Source of the DNA: Peromyscus leucopus
Taxonomy: Eukaryota > Chordata > Mammalia > Rodentia > Cricetidae
Assembly (NCBI RefSeq): GCF_004664715.2
Contig: NC_051079.1
Location: 60,318,660-60,382,659, forward strand
DNA: 64,000 bases
Reading direction: 5' to 3'
The notes beneath the pieces are model-generated. The model was not told the origin of the DNA. It ran no database searches and saw nothing but the letters and a program-made list of their open reading frames with translations. Below are positions 11,839 to 23,046 of the stretch, one piece after another. Position 1 is the first letter of the stretch; every line of letters begins with the position of its first letter. A program made the translations under genes and the position numbers.

Positions 11839-11879
<41 letters not shown>
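11839..11879. repeat. (CA)n microsatellite
   Basis: About 20 uninterrupted AC units, preceded by a short GTGTGTGT stretch at 11826-11834. Confidence 0.97.
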
Positions 11880-11880
<1 letters not shown>

Positions 11881-12145
11881 TCTAGCCTATTACAATAAAA
11901 CACAAGATTAAATCGCACTCAAGAAAAGTGATACAGTCAAACAACTCAGTAACTATGAGATATGAGGCAACTGTTAGTGGTCATATAGCACAATGTTTTA
12001 CGGTTTGTGGTAAACTTTTTTATAATGAAGAATAAACTTTCCAAAAATGATAAAGCTGTATATAAACAATTTATCTAAATGATAAAACTATCTATAAATG
12101 GTTTGTTTATTTTCTAAATTTATGAATTTTCTAAATACATAAGCC
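11880..12145. other. AT-rich non-coding sequence
   Basis: Nothing recognised. It includes two related AT-rich stretches (ATGATAAAGCTGTATATAAACAA and ATGATAAAACTATCTATAAATG families) about 30 bases apart. Confidence 0.4.
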
Positions 12146-12275
12146 ACCAAGCATGGTGGTACAAACATTTAATCAAAGCACTTGGAGCCCTGTGAGCTCG
12201 AGATCAGCCTGTTCTACATAGCAAGTGCCAGGCCTGTCAGGTCTATATAGTGAGATCCTGTCTCAAAAATAGAGA
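12146..12275 (+). mobile_element. B1-type SINE, sense, leading into a purine tract
   Basis: Diverged B1 with AAGCATGGTGGTACAAACAT, GAGATCAGCCTGTTCTACA and GTGAGATCCTGTCTCAAAAA. Its A-rich tail passes straight into the homopurine tract at 12306. Confidence 0.8.
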
Positions 12276-12305
12276 AATATGGGAAGAGAAAAGAAAGGAA
12301 AGGAT

Positions 12306-12310
12306 AGGAA

Positions 12311-12371
<61 letters not shown>

Positions 12372-12491
12372 GGGAAAGAAAGAAAGAAAGAGGGAAAGAG
12401 GGAAAGAGGGAAAGAGGGAGGGAGGGAGGGAGGGAGGGAGGGAGGGAGGGAGGGAAGGAAGGAAGGAAGGGAGGAAGGAAGGAAGGGAAAA
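12306..12491. repeat. 186-base pure purine tract, (GAAA)n then (GGGA)n and (GGAA)n
   Basis: Every base is A or G from 12306 to 12491. It starts as GAAA units, passes through mixed GGGAAA, then GGGA units, and ends as GGAA. Lys/Glu/Arg-rich and Ser/Phe/Leu-rich frames over it are low-complexity artefacts. Confidence 0.98.
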
Positions 12492-12609
12492 CTCATAAAC
12501 CGATGAGAGCCATTTATTGACAGGAATAAATGAGATCTGTACACATGCTGTATTTGTTATTGCTGGTGGTACAATAGGCTATTACTTACGTCAGTGTCGG
12601 TTGTTGGTT

Positions 12610-13075
12610 GTTTTTACTCTTTTGGGGGGCCTACTACCCAGCTCCCAAGTAATGGCACATGGAGGCTTATTCTTAATTATAAATGCTTGCCCTTAGCTTG
12701 GCTTGTTGCTAGCCAGCTTTTCTTATTTTAGCCCGTCTGTTTTTTGCCTTGGGGCTTTTTCCGTTGTCTTATTTCTGTAAATCTTACTCTTATTCCAAGG
12801 CTTGCTGTGTAACTGGATGGCTGGTCCCTGGAGTCCTCCTCCTTCTCTGGCTACTTCTCTTTTCTTGCTTTTCTCTCTCTCTCCTCCCATATTTCTCCTT
12901 CTATTTTTTCTGTCTGCCAACCCCATAGATTTCTCTCTCTTACCTCACTATTGGCCATTCAGCTCTTTATTAGACCATCAGGTGTTTTAGACAGGCACAG
13001 TAACACAGCTTCACAGAGTTAAATAAATGCAACATAAAGAAAAAGGAACACACTTTAAAATAATATTCGACAATA
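12610..13075 (-). mobile_element. LTR (ERVK-type), antisense
   Basis: Related to the LTRs at 5540 and 35350. It has GGAGGCTTATTCTTAATTATAA near the left and CTATTGGCCATTCAGCTCTT followed by TTATTAGACC, which parallels CATTCAACTCTTTATTAAG at 35620. At the right end, ATATTCGACA would read as an LTR 5' end TGTCGAATAT. A polypyrimidine block lies at 12830-12910. No target duplication found. Confidence 0.6.
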
Positions 13076-13369
13076 AGCATCAGCTCAAAAAAGAGTAATG
13101 CACTGCACCCCTGAGCACAGATTTTTCTGCTACTCTATTATGGGACACCACAGTATGTGGAACCTCCCGTTAACTAATACATCCTTCAACAGCTGCTGAC
13201 AAGCCAAGCTTATTCTAGATTGGATATGGAAGATAGTCAACAGCTATTGCTTAATTTGCCACCATGATGGGAAATACAAACTCTAAACTCTACTTTTGAT
13301 ATGAATTTCAGTAATTGAAGTAAAAGAAGAAATAATTTTAAAGTACTATTATTTTCTGTGTGTATCTGT
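13076..13369. other. Unique non-coding sequence
   Basis: Nothing recognised. Confidence 0.4.
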
Positions 13370-13690
13370 TTGGGTGTGTAGGTGTGTTCACAGGTATATA
13401 AGGGAATGCATATGTGTGGATGTGGGTGTGAGTGTGTGTGTCTGTGTGTATGTGGACATGCATGGAGACAAAGGTGAATGTTAGATGTCTTCTTCTATCA
13501 GTCCCCTATCTTATGTTTTGAGACAGTATAGCTCAGAACTGGATCCTCATAATTCTGCTGGACTGGCTAGCCAGAAAGCTGCAGGAATTGTCCTGCCTCT
13601 ACCTTCCTAGCCCTGGAATCTAAGCTCAGATCCTTATGCTTGTATGGTAAACGCTTCACTGACTGGATAATTTCCCCACTCCCCACTTCC
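13370..13690 (-). mobile_element. B4-type (ID-B1 composite) SINE, antisense
   Basis: A GT-rich left end at 13358-13455 (the SINE 3' tail read backwards), then GTTTTGAGACAGTATAGCTC, GGACTGGCTAGCCAG, CTCAGATCCTTATGCTTGTATGG and a tRNA-like head read backwards. The element at 44079 is the same arrangement in the sense direction. Confidence 0.65.
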
Positions 13691-14504
13691 ATCTTGGAAT
13701 ATGGAACAATTACATAGGTCAAATAGAAAGTATGAGCCTCCGACAGAATTATGAATTTGTTACGCAAATGATTAATGTCTTGGACATAGTAGGTGCTCAT
13801 TAAAAACTTGTTGACTATTAATGTACAAAGTTTATATACTCATAAATCATTAAGGACCCTCCCTCAAGGATATAGCATAGCGTAAAGCTAGAAGTAAAAA
13901 CAGTATGAAAGAGAAGATAGAATTGAGGATTACTTTTCCAACGTTAAAATTGGTATTAAAACCAACCCTGCTCACAGTAATTTGGGAAAAGATAAATGTT
14001 AATCGCTTTGACAGTCTGAAGCAAAGCCAAGGGGAACTGGCATATTGGATCAATTTTTTAATTGACCAGGAACAACACAAAACAAATATAAAGATCTCAG
14101 CATTGACAGGGCAAGCTTCCCAGCAGCCTGAGCAGCTTGAGAGAAAGTCTGGCATTAGCAACAGCCCCTCCTGCATCCACTCACCTGAGGCAATGCTCAA
14201 CATCCATAGTGCTCTTTTCCTCCCTGAAATGAAGCAGTGATTTAAGTAAGGATGTAAATGTGGTCACTTTCAACCTGTTAATTTCTCATGCATGAGGTGT
14301 AATGAACAGATGGTTAAGTTAGAGTAAAGCAGAAAAGCAGGAAGGAAACCTTGATCCTGGCAGTGAACAGGGGATTATGCAGGTTGCTGAATGTATGATC
14401 CAAATCCCTTTATCACTTGAGTTTTCTCAGCTTTAGTTGTCTTATTACCAAAGAAAAAAATTCTTCTCCTAAAATTATATTTTTGTAAAGTTCTTTCTTT
14501 TGTT
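13691..14504. other. Unique non-coding sequence
   Basis: No repeat recognised. A 111-codon plus-strand frame (13905-14240) and a 117-codon minus-strand frame (13850-14203) overlap each other. Neither shows a domain, signal or splice context I recognise. An inverted repeat TCAATT-TTTT-AATTGA sits near 14050. Confidence 0.45.
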
Positions 14505-15150
14505 GTTTTTATTAGTGTTTTGATATTAGTGTTTTGATCATTCCATTTTAGTGTTTTTTTATCATATTCATCTCCCCTCCCCAAACTCTCCCAAGATCCA
14601 CCCCATCCCTACTCACCCAACTTTGTTAGTGTTCTTTTTTTTTTCAATCCTTTAGAACCAGTTCTCAACACCTAAATATTCTTCGATGTACAGTCATCTG
14701 CTGGTACCTTAGAGAAAACTGTCTCTACTTTTCCAAGGCAACTAACAATTACAAATTCACCCCAGGCTATGGATTGGATTGTGTGCCAGCTTCCTTCTCC
14801 AGGATTATTTTGTCTGGCTTGGGTTTGCATAAGTTTTGTGCTGTAGCAATCCCTGTGAGTTCATATGTGCTTCTGCTCTGCTGTGTCCGGGTGTTTCCTT
14901 GTAGTCATCTACTGCCTCCAGTTCTTACACACTTTATGCCCCCTCTCACACAAGGATCCCTGAGCCTTGGGACAACGGTGCAGTATATATGTTCCATTTC
15001 GGGCTGAGCATTCTGCAGCCTCTTATTCTAAGCACTTTAGCCAGTAGTGGGTCTCTGTGTTAGTAGGTATCTACTATGAAGGGAAGCTTCTCAGATGGGG
15101 ATTGAGAGATGCACTGATCTATGAGCACAATAATGAGTCATTAGAAGATG
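14505..15150 (-). mobile_element. L1 3' UTR, antisense
   Basis: Polypyrimidine start CATCTCCCCTCCCCAAACTC, then the ordered antisense landmarks CCTTGGGACAACGG, GGGCTGAGCATTCTGCAGCC, CCAGTAGTGGGTCTCTGTGT and GGGATTGAGAGATGCACTGA. The 77-codon frame inside it is not a gene. Confidence 0.85.
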
Positions 15151-15424
15151 TTTTCATTTCCAAAGCTCCTGAATCCTCCCCCTAAATGTACTGGAAACTT
15201 TTATCTCCAGGACCTCATCTCACCATACATGATCTTTTCCTTTTTTGTTATTTTGATGAGTTTACACCTATCCCTGGCCCCATGCTTGAATGTTGTTTCT
15301 AACTTCTGTTGCTATGAGAAGTAAAAGGCAGCATATCAAACAATGGGGGATATGACCATGGCAAGTGAGAAAAGAGCTGAGGTGTTGCTAGGTAAAAGAG
15401 GGGGACAAATGTTCCAAGAAAACT
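15151..15424. other. Unique non-coding sequence
   Basis: Nothing recognised. Confidence 0.4.
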
Positions 15425-15515
15425 GTATCTGTGACCTTGAGAAATTTACTTCCCTAAATTTCAGCAAAGTCATCAATAAAAGAGATTAGTGGATTAGGTC
15501 ATTTCTAAGATACTT
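15425..15515 (+). mobile_element. MIR-like fragment, sense
   Basis: GTATCTGTGACCTTGAGAAA followed by TTTACTTCCCTAAATTTCAG resembles the MIR core (TGTGACCTTGGGCAAGTTACTT). Short and diverged. Confidence 0.45.
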
Positions 15516-16436
15516 GTCGTATTTAACTATACATTTTTTTTGTGATCCCACCACACAAACATCATCATTTGGAAAGCTAACCCTGAAGCAAAAGGGCTCC
15601 ATGGTGATTTTGCACATTACAAAAATGAGAAGATACCCATGTCTTGAAGATGACTTCTCATTTTCCTCTTCATCCCTCCTTAGAGACTTGTGCTCTTGTG
15701 GTCCAAGTAGACCTATTGACCTGCTGGGCAAAGGTCACCCAGGTAATAGACCTACAAACATATAGACGCCTCCCCACTTATTTTTTATCCAAAGGACACT
15801 AGGTAACTGATAATAAAGCTTTGCAACACAGGACCCATCTCCAGGGTATCTACTAAGCCCTATGAAGCAGATAGTAGACAGACGGGTTGACCATAAATTA
15901 ATCAGGATTAAGACAGTCTTTGGAATTGATTTTATTTGGGTATAGCAGTTAGGATGTAAAGGGATAATTTCTTGAATGTATTTAAAGTGAAATATCAGTA
16001 ACACCAACCATAAAAAAAAAGGATATCTGAGCTATGAATGACTAAAATATAGTATAAGTCTATACAATAACTGCAAGCTTCATAGGAAATGTTAATTACA
16101 TAAAATGTAGAATACAATTTGGATAGTTTACTTTCCTGCTGATAGTAGAAAGATTTTTAGACAAGGAGAGAATGCTCCACATTCCTCTACTTGGACAACT
16201 AATTAAGTTGTCAGTTCCAAATTTAGGCAGAAGCTTGAAATAGGCTAAATTAGAGTTAAAGGGATTGGGTTCTTGAGTAAAACTTCCACTCACTAGCTAT
16301 GTTTTAGAAGGCAGAGAATTCCAGCATCACGCTAGTATGTGTTAAGTGAGGCAGGCAGCTGAGTTAGGTAGGAGAACATGAGAGCTTTCCATTGTTGCTA
16401 AAAGAAAGGACAAATTCAAAAGCAGCAAGGCTTGGA
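15516..16436. other. Unique non-coding sequence
   Basis: No repeat recognised. Frames of 81-90 codons at 15486-16007 show no motif. Confidence 0.4.
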
Positions 16437-16680
16437 GCCTGAGAGATGACTCAAGCATGAAGATCGGAGTTTGAGTTTGGATCTCCAACATCCGTGTTCT
16501 TTTCTATTTTCAGCGGAGCATAACAAAATAAACTTGTAACCAGTGTTGGGATTGAAAGGTATGGAGTGTTACCTACCAGTCAGTACAGCCAGCAAGTGAG
16601 CTTCCGGTGTACATACACACACAGGGATATATGTATGCCACACAAACATATACATATAACACACTACACAAACACATAAA
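16437..16680 (+). mobile_element. B4-type SINE, sense, diverged
   Basis: A tRNA-like head GCCTGAGAGATGACTCAAGC is followed by a degraded B1-like half and a CA-rich tail near 16612-16680. Confidence 0.5.
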
Positions 16681-16789
16681 CATGTAAACAAGATGGAATT
16701 GTCAAATTAGGAATTAAAAACGTCCCTTATTTAATGACCTGTAGTTCGTGTTTTGTTGTGGAAAGATTAGAAATAAGCAGTTATATTCC
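16681..16789. other. Short unique stretch
   Basis: Nothing recognised. Confidence 0.35.
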
Positions 16790-17010
16790 TTTTATGTTGA
16801 TGAAAATTCATACAATATATTCTGATTGAGGTTTCTCCTGTCTCACTCTGGGAGGAATGAGGATTCCTCTCAGGTTCTCCTCACCCCCATCCACTCAACT
16901 CCTTGCTTTCAATCTCTCATTCTTTAGGAAATAGAAGGTAACAAACAACCAAATAAGAATTAAATGAAGTAGCAGAAAAACACAACACACACATACACAC
17001 ACACACAAAA

Positions 17011-17013
17011 ATA

Positions 17014-17051
<38 letters not shown>
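17011..17051. repeat. (AAT)n microsatellite next to a CA tract
   Basis: About 12 AAT units, directly after a short CA-rich tract at 16982-17007, inside the A-rich part of the L1 3' UTR. Confidence 0.95.
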
Positions 17052-17052
<1 letters not shown>

Positions 17053-17843
17053 CCAAAATATACAGTCAATAGACAGGTGAGATGAAAACCCCAAACAGAG
17101 TAGTATAAGACAAAAAAAATCTACAAAACTATCATTGAGCTTGTTTTGTGTTGGCTGGGGCCTACTCTTACGCTTTATACATCAAGAAAGACTCCATTGG
17201 AAAAAAAACCTGATGTTTCCTTTGAAAGCACGTGTTACATGAGACAGTTTCTTCCTTAGGGATGGAAGATTTTGCCTACCTCCTCTTCTCAGTAGTGGGA
17301 CCCATACAGGTTTTGTGCATGCTGCCTTGGACCTATGCATGCCTTGTTCATGGTACCACAGACTCTGAGTTCATATATGCATCAGCCCTGTGGTGTCTGG
17401 AAGAGTTTCCCTGATCTCACAGATCTCTTTTGGATCTTAGAATTTTTCCACTTCCTCTTATGAATAGCCCCCTGAGCCTTGAAAGGAAGGGTTTGATGAA
17501 GACATCCCATTTAGGACTGAGTGTTTCAGAGTCTCTCACTCTTTTCACATTGTCCAGTTGTAGAATTCTGAATTAATTCCCATCTCCAATTTCCTGCTAG
17601 TTCCCTAGAATGTTTCTGTGGGTGAGTAGGTGACAGTGGTAGCCTAGGAAAAAAAGGCTGAGAGGAGCTGTGGGAAAGACCTAAGATCTGGAGTGAGACC
17701 GAAGAAATCATAATGGAGGAAACAAAGGAAAAAGAAAATCATCTACCTGGGTCCCAGCCAGATGAGGTGACTCAGTATTCCAGGCAGAAAATGTTAATTT
17801 GAATTGGGAGATGACACAAAGGAATGGGAATATGCTAAAAGAG

Positions 17844-18168
17844 TGTTGTGAGATGGTCTTTCTGTACGCTGTTAATATTTATTATTCTCATTGGTTGATA
17901 AATAAAGCTGATTTTACCTATATCCAGGCAGAATAAGGCTGGGAAAAAAAAAGCCAAGGGGAGATACCAGCCACTCAAGGAGCAAGATGCCAGAGAACTG
18001 GTAAGCCATGGGCCATGTGGCAATAGATAGATTAATAGAAATGGGTTAGTTTAAGTGTAAGAGCTAGCTAGTAATAAGCCTGAGCCATTGGCCAAACATT
18101 TATAACTAGTATAAGCTTCTGTGTGTTTATTTGGGAACTGGCGGGCAGGAGAGACCTCTCTGATTACA
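17844..18168 (+). mobile_element. Solo LTR (ERVK-type), 325 bp, 6-bp duplication
   Basis: Starts TGTTGTGAGATGG and ends GATTACA, so it has TG...CA ends. The perfect 6-bp duplication AAAGAG is at 17838-17843 and 18169-18174. A 6-bp duplication is typical of class II (ERVK) elements. A possible polyadenylation signal AATAAA lies at 17901-17906. No internal retroviral sequence remains, as expected after recombination between the two LTRs. It split a minus-strand L1. Confidence 0.92.
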
Positions 18169-19455
18169 AAAGAGAGAACTGAGAGAGTCCACAGGAATGA
18201 GAAAAATGGGTACACACCTAGGTTCTGTGGAGTCGCCAGTGAGTGGAGGAAGGGTAGGAGAAAGGGTACCTGTAAGCAGACTGCTCATAGCTGAGCTGAG
18301 ACCTGAGAGATCATAATAACAGGGAAGAAGGAGACTGAAAATCACCATGCAAGTATATTCTTGATGCACTTCTGAGATGTTCCCTGAGCCTTGTTAGTGG
18401 TCAGAGTTATAATTTCCTACTTAGGGCTCAGCATTCAGTATCCATCATAGCACTTTGACTATATATACATCTTTCAGTTGACTGCTATCCTCTGCAAAGC
18501 TTCTAAATCTAAGGTTGGGGGCATCCTATGTCTATTACTATAATTGTAAATATTCAGATGGTACAGTGAAAACATGACCATTGAGTGAAGTAACAATAGT
18601 GAGTACTATTCAAAGGCCTGTGACCCCCTCAGCCATGGGTTATCGATCAGGCTTCTGGAACAGGCCTCAAATCTAGTCAGATATCAATTAGTTACTCCAT
18701 AATAATCATGCCACTATTGCACCAGTGGACACACCTTGCCTGGATGGTTGGTGTTGCAGCATCCAGGGTCCAGCACTGGGTAAGACCACTGATGTCTGTT
18801 CTCCCCCAGGAGCCTATAGAGCAACTTCTGGCACTATGGAAATTGGCCAGCAGGGGGTAGTTTTTCTAGTTGATTTGATATTGATTTCACTATATAAAGC
18901 ATATTGTATCTCAAAACATAGGGTTCTACTGTATTATTATAGTGGGCAGCCAAGGGCAATGACAAAATCCTGTGTTGTTCTGGAGGCTCAGGCCTTCCTT
19001 GATCAATAGCTTGTAGGAAGAAATACCATGCATTATGCTATTGTTTTAGTATAATAACCCATGTATTGTGGGCATGAGAATGTCCAATCATGCAAGGTAA
19101 TTCCACTCAAATTCATTTATTTTCCTTAGGGGATGTTGCTGAAGAGTATATTGAGCTGGAGGATGAGTTTGAGTGCTGAGAAATGTCTTCTTGATATACC
19201 ATGAAGATGCCTTCATTTAATTCCAACATTTGGGGTTATCTATATAATATCAAGCCATCCAATTTCCAGCCTAGATGTAACAGATGATTCCCAGGCTGTA
19301 TCCCTTACTGAGTAGCTATTAGGGTTGATAGCTGATGGTAGAGGGGAAATCATTTCATTCCTTTTCAAGGATGTGGCCATTGGTAGGGTTCCCATTTTTC
19401 AGTGGTTGGCCCCACACCCATGTACATCTGGGCAGCACTAACTTTATTAGTGGTG

Positions 19456-19835
19456 ACTTAGTTAGTGTTTTTATTGTTGTGAAGAGAAACCATGACTACA
19501 GCAACTCTTATAAAAAAAAAACATTTAATTGGGGTGGCTGGCTTACAGTTCAGAGGTTCAGCCCATTATCATCATGATGGAACACAACAAGGCAGCATGC
19601 AGGAAGACATGGTGCTGGAGAAGAAACTGAGAGTCCTGCATCTTGCAGGCAACAGGATGTGATTTGTCTCGCTGGGAGTAGCGTGAGTATAGGAGACCTC
19701 AAAGCCTCGATTACAGTGACACACTTCCTCCAACAAGGCTACACCTACCCCAACAAAGCCACATCTTTTAATGGTGCCACTCCCTATGAGCTCATGATGA
19801 CAATTACAATCAAGGTACCATATGTGGTTATCAAC
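19456..19835 (-). mobile_element. MaLR-like LTR, antisense
   Basis: Antisense of a common rodent LTR: TTATTGTTGTGAAGAGAAACC, ACATTTAATTGGGGTGGC, ACATGGTGCTGGAGAAG, GACACACTTCCTCCAACAAGG. Structure and 3'-end wording resemble ERVL-MaLR LTRs, but the subfamily is not checked. Confidence 0.6.
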
Positions 19836-19892
19836 ACAAAAGGCATGAAGTTGTGAGAGGCTGTTAAAGGGGATATGGTAGGAGTTGGATTA

Positions 19893-20265
19893 TCTTAGTT
19901 ACTACTCTTATTGCTGTGATGAAACTCCATGACTGAGGCAACTTAAAGAGGGAAACATTTAATTTGGTGCTTGCTTACAGTTTCATGGGGTTAGTCCATT
20001 ATCAAAGTAGTGAGGAGTATGATAGACAAGTAGTTCTGGTGCTGGAGATGTAGCTGAAAGATCTCATCTGATCCACAAGTTGCAGGCTGAGAGATCTGCT
20101 GGGAGCTTTTGAAACCACAAAGCCCACCCTGCGCACCCTGTAACATACTTCCTCCAACAAGGCTACATCTCCTAATCCTTCCCAAACAGTTACAATAACT
20201 GTGAACCAAATATTCAAACATGTGAACCTATAGGGGTCATTCTCATTCAGACCACCATAGGGGCA
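19893..20265 (-). mobile_element. Second MaLR-like LTR, antisense
   Basis: A more diverged relative of the neighbour at 19456, in the same orientation. Shared landmarks are ATTGCTGTGATGAAACTCCATG, ACTTCCTCCAACAAGGCTAC and TTCAGACCACCATAG. Confidence 0.6.
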
Positions 20266-20924
20266 AATGGGAGTTATATATGATCATATTTCATTGTATA
20301 CTTCTATGACATACAGAAGAATAAAGAAAATATAATTTTTTAAAAGGAAATAAGTAAAGATTTCTAGAAAAGGACGTTCCGCCAATGTGTTTGAAAGCTG
20401 TGTCACATAGGACTGACTGAACATGGAGACTGGCCTCTACTTTATTATAATTGATTCTCTTTCATCTTCGGGTTTTGTAAACTAAGGCAACTTTCCAAAG
20501 TTCTCTGAGTCTAAATCAGTTTAAAATGTGCATCACATATCTTACAGTTATTAGAATTAGAAAGAATGTTATTTGGTTGCTCAGTGCCACATAGATAAGT
20601 AATTCAAATTCCACAGCTAATGTCTTTTCACTGCAATGGGAAGTACAAATCAAGTTGCTGCAAATTAATATTAAAGGAGAATTTCATATTTAAACAAAAA
20701 ATAACCTTGCTACAAATCATTTTTTAAAGTAAATAACTCTATTCAAACACGGCCAGTGCCTTATTGCTCAAGCTTAGATTTTTATAAATGAGATTTTTCC
20801 TAAAATGTGAGCATACATCAACTTTCCAGACATGACTTGAACAAATAATATCCTAAAATGCACTACACCAGAGACAGCTCAGTATGGTTGCTAGTGCTAT
20901 AATTTAGCACCATCTTTCAAAACA
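20266..20924. other. Unique AT-rich non-coding sequence
   Basis: Nothing recognised. Confidence 0.4.
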
Positions 20925-21125
20925 CTTGCATTAGACCTGGACATGCTGAAATGAATCTGCAACCTCAGGACTGAAGGGTGGAGGCATGGACATGTGGATA
21001 TTTGGAGGTTTTCTGGCCAGCCAGTCCAGATGAAATGCTTCCCTCTAGGTTCAGTTAGACACCCTGTCTCAAAATTGAGGAAAAGAATGATCAAGGAAAA
21101 CACTCAGCATCAATATACCACATGT

Positions 21126-21184
<59 letters not shown>
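20925..21184 (+). mobile_element. B4-type SINE right half with (CA)n tail
   Basis: Body with TTCTGGCCAGCCAGTCCAGA and GACACCCTGTCTCAAAATTG, ending in a microsatellite of about 25 AC units at 21133-21184, a typical tail of this SINE. Confidence 0.65.
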
Positions 21185-21186
<2 letters not shown>

Positions 21187-21395
21187 CTTACATCAGTGGC
21201 CTCTTCTGAAGTCAAAATTATCCCCTCTAATCCTTGGGGTAATAACATCTGTTGTTGTTTTTTTCTCCAAAAGTTACTTAGAAAAACACTAAATTTTCTG
21301 TGACATTTTTCTTAAACACATCTACTCCAATAACTAGTTCCATGTTTTGTATTACTATGGTTGCTCATATAATCTCTCATCACATAAGTGCTATG
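21185..21395. other. Unique non-coding sequence
   Basis: Nothing recognised. Confidence 0.35.
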
Positions 21396-21560
21396 ACAGC
21401 TAAGGTTTATTAAGTTGTCTGTTATATACCAGGTACCCTTGAAGCATTTGGCACATAAGATAACTTCAATCATCTCTCTAAACCTAAGAAGTGAGTCTCA
21501 TTATTTCTCCCATTTTTATCAAAGATGAAATTAAGACACAAAGAAATCAAGCCACTTGCA
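21396..21560 (-). mobile_element. MIR SINE, antisense
   Basis: TATACCAGGTACCCTTGAAGC, TAAGATAACTTCAATCATCTC, TTATTTCTCCCATTTTTATC and CAAGCCACTTGCACAAGG occur in the order of the MIR reverse complement. Confidence 0.65.
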
Positions 21561-22150
21561 CAAGGTTCTTTCTTTTTTATTATTTAAAACAACTTTTAAA
21601 TTTAAATCTATTTTGATCATGTCCTTTCCCTCTCCCAAGTTTTTCCAGATTTTCTCCTCCTCCCTACTTACCCAACTTCTAAGTTCTTTCTCAAAAAACA
21701 AAACATAAACCCAATACAACCATGAGACACCCCAAAGTTAGACAACAAAATACATCAACCAAAATGATGTAAAGAAAAAACAAATAATAAAAAACTCCAT
21801 CAAATTGTAACCAATTAAAACCATACACACAAAAACTGTGGAGTCCACTATTTGTTGATCAACTACCCCTGAGCATTAGATCTGTTCTGAAGTGGTCGAT
21901 ATAGTCAATATCATTCTTTTGGAGAAAACTAATTTCCTCCTCACCCAGTATGTTAAGTGACAGTTCAGTTGTTTACCTTTACCCTAGTGGCTAGGTGTAA
22001 ATTCATTGATTCATATTTTTTTTAAATATAACAAGATCAAATACAAGAAGGTAAAACTAAAACTATTACTTCCAAGTCAGACAAGACAGAACAACAGAAG
22101 GAAAGGAGCCCAAGTTTATTGAAGTGAGAAATGATAAAAGCCAAGGTCTA
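21561..22150 (-). mobile_element. L1 3' UTR, antisense
   Basis: The L1 3'-end antisense motif TCTCCTCCTCCCTACTTACC, A-rich AAACAAAACATAAACCC block, TGTGGAGTCCACTATTTGTTG, TTGGAGAAAACTAATTTCC, and AACAGAAGGAAAGGAGCCC all occur in order. Confidence 0.8.
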
Positions 22151-23046
22151 AACACAAATAACTTATCTCTGTGGTCTATACTCATAACCATATCAAGCTC
22201 TCTTGTCTCTCTTTGCAGCATAATTGAGACTACACTGTTCCTGCAAAAGTTGTTTTGTGGGGCTTTTCAAAGAAAGATGTGGAAAAGAAGATCCTGGAGA
22301 TAAGGAAATAATCATTTAAGAAGATAGAGTATAATCACAAAACAGTGTTCTTTCTTCCCTTCCTTTAGAAAAGAAATAGGCAATGTCACATGATTTCTTT
22401 CATAGTTAACATAAGGATATGCAACTGTTGAGAAATTATTCAGTAGAACACTGTTTTATCCTTCTGTGTAGCATGAAAGCTTGTGAGGGTGACAGTCTTT
22501 GAGCATGGTTCTTGTTTACTTTTCTGATATTGCATGCTTTTATTTTTCCTCTAACTTCTACACTACAGTCATACAGATGTGGACTCATTGACCTGCATTT
22601 GTTCTGTTCTCTCTTGCCCGCAGATTATGGAACATGCTAATCCCTCTCTTTGGGCCTTGGGCTAATTTTTTCTCATCCTTCCTATGGCCAAAAGAACATT
22701 ATTGCAGAGAAATTCTACACTGACTCTGTGACTGGGTGTGGGATTTTAACTCTCATTCACTCCCAAACCTCAGAAGAAGTGATAGCCTGAAAAATGAGCC
22801 TATTAGTTGCTCATCTGTACTGCCCTGTTTTCTTGATGAAAACAAAGATTCCACTGGTCACTTCATGTCCAGTCTCTTGTCTCATTGGTAAATGCTAAAA
22901 GTACAGACTTGGCAGCTGGAATCTTGCTTGGTTCCATCACATAGCCATGACTTTAATTGAACTATTTGCATTTTCTTAATTTCACTTTATTTATGTAGTG
23001 AAATAATAATAGTGAGACACAAATAAGATAATGTAAATAAAAGTTT
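22151..23046. other. Unique non-coding sequence, possible L2 trace
   Basis: The stretch near 22560-22690 is weakly L2-like. Nothing else recognised. Confidence 0.35.

Larger units (their letters stand above)
16790..19452 (-). mobile_element. Long L1 3' UTR, antisense, interrupted by a solo LTR
   Basis: Antisense L1 3' region in order: polypyrimidine CTCACCCCCATCCACTCAAC near 16880, A-rich block with (CA)n and (AAT)n, TTGTGTTGGCTGGGGCCTAC, the AATAGCCCCCTGAGCCTT block, then beyond the inserted LTR a second TGTTCCCTGAGCCTTG, the block with CAGTGGACACACCTTGCC, and TGGATATCC-type sequence up to about 19450. The flanks of the LTR carry two related copies of a 3' UTR sub-repeat: AATCATAATGGAGG at 17706 and GATCATAATAACAGG at 18309. 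Removing the LTR leaves a spacing of about 272 bases. Not coding. Confidence 0.8.

Noticed and set aside
12250..12544. Lys/Glu/Arg-rich frames and a Ser/Phe/Leu/Pro-rich frame on the other strand
   Set aside because: They translate the pure purine tract and have no other content.
13850..14240. Overlapping 111- and 117-codon frames on opposite strands
   Set aside because: No domain, and the two frames shadow each other in unique AT-rich DNA.
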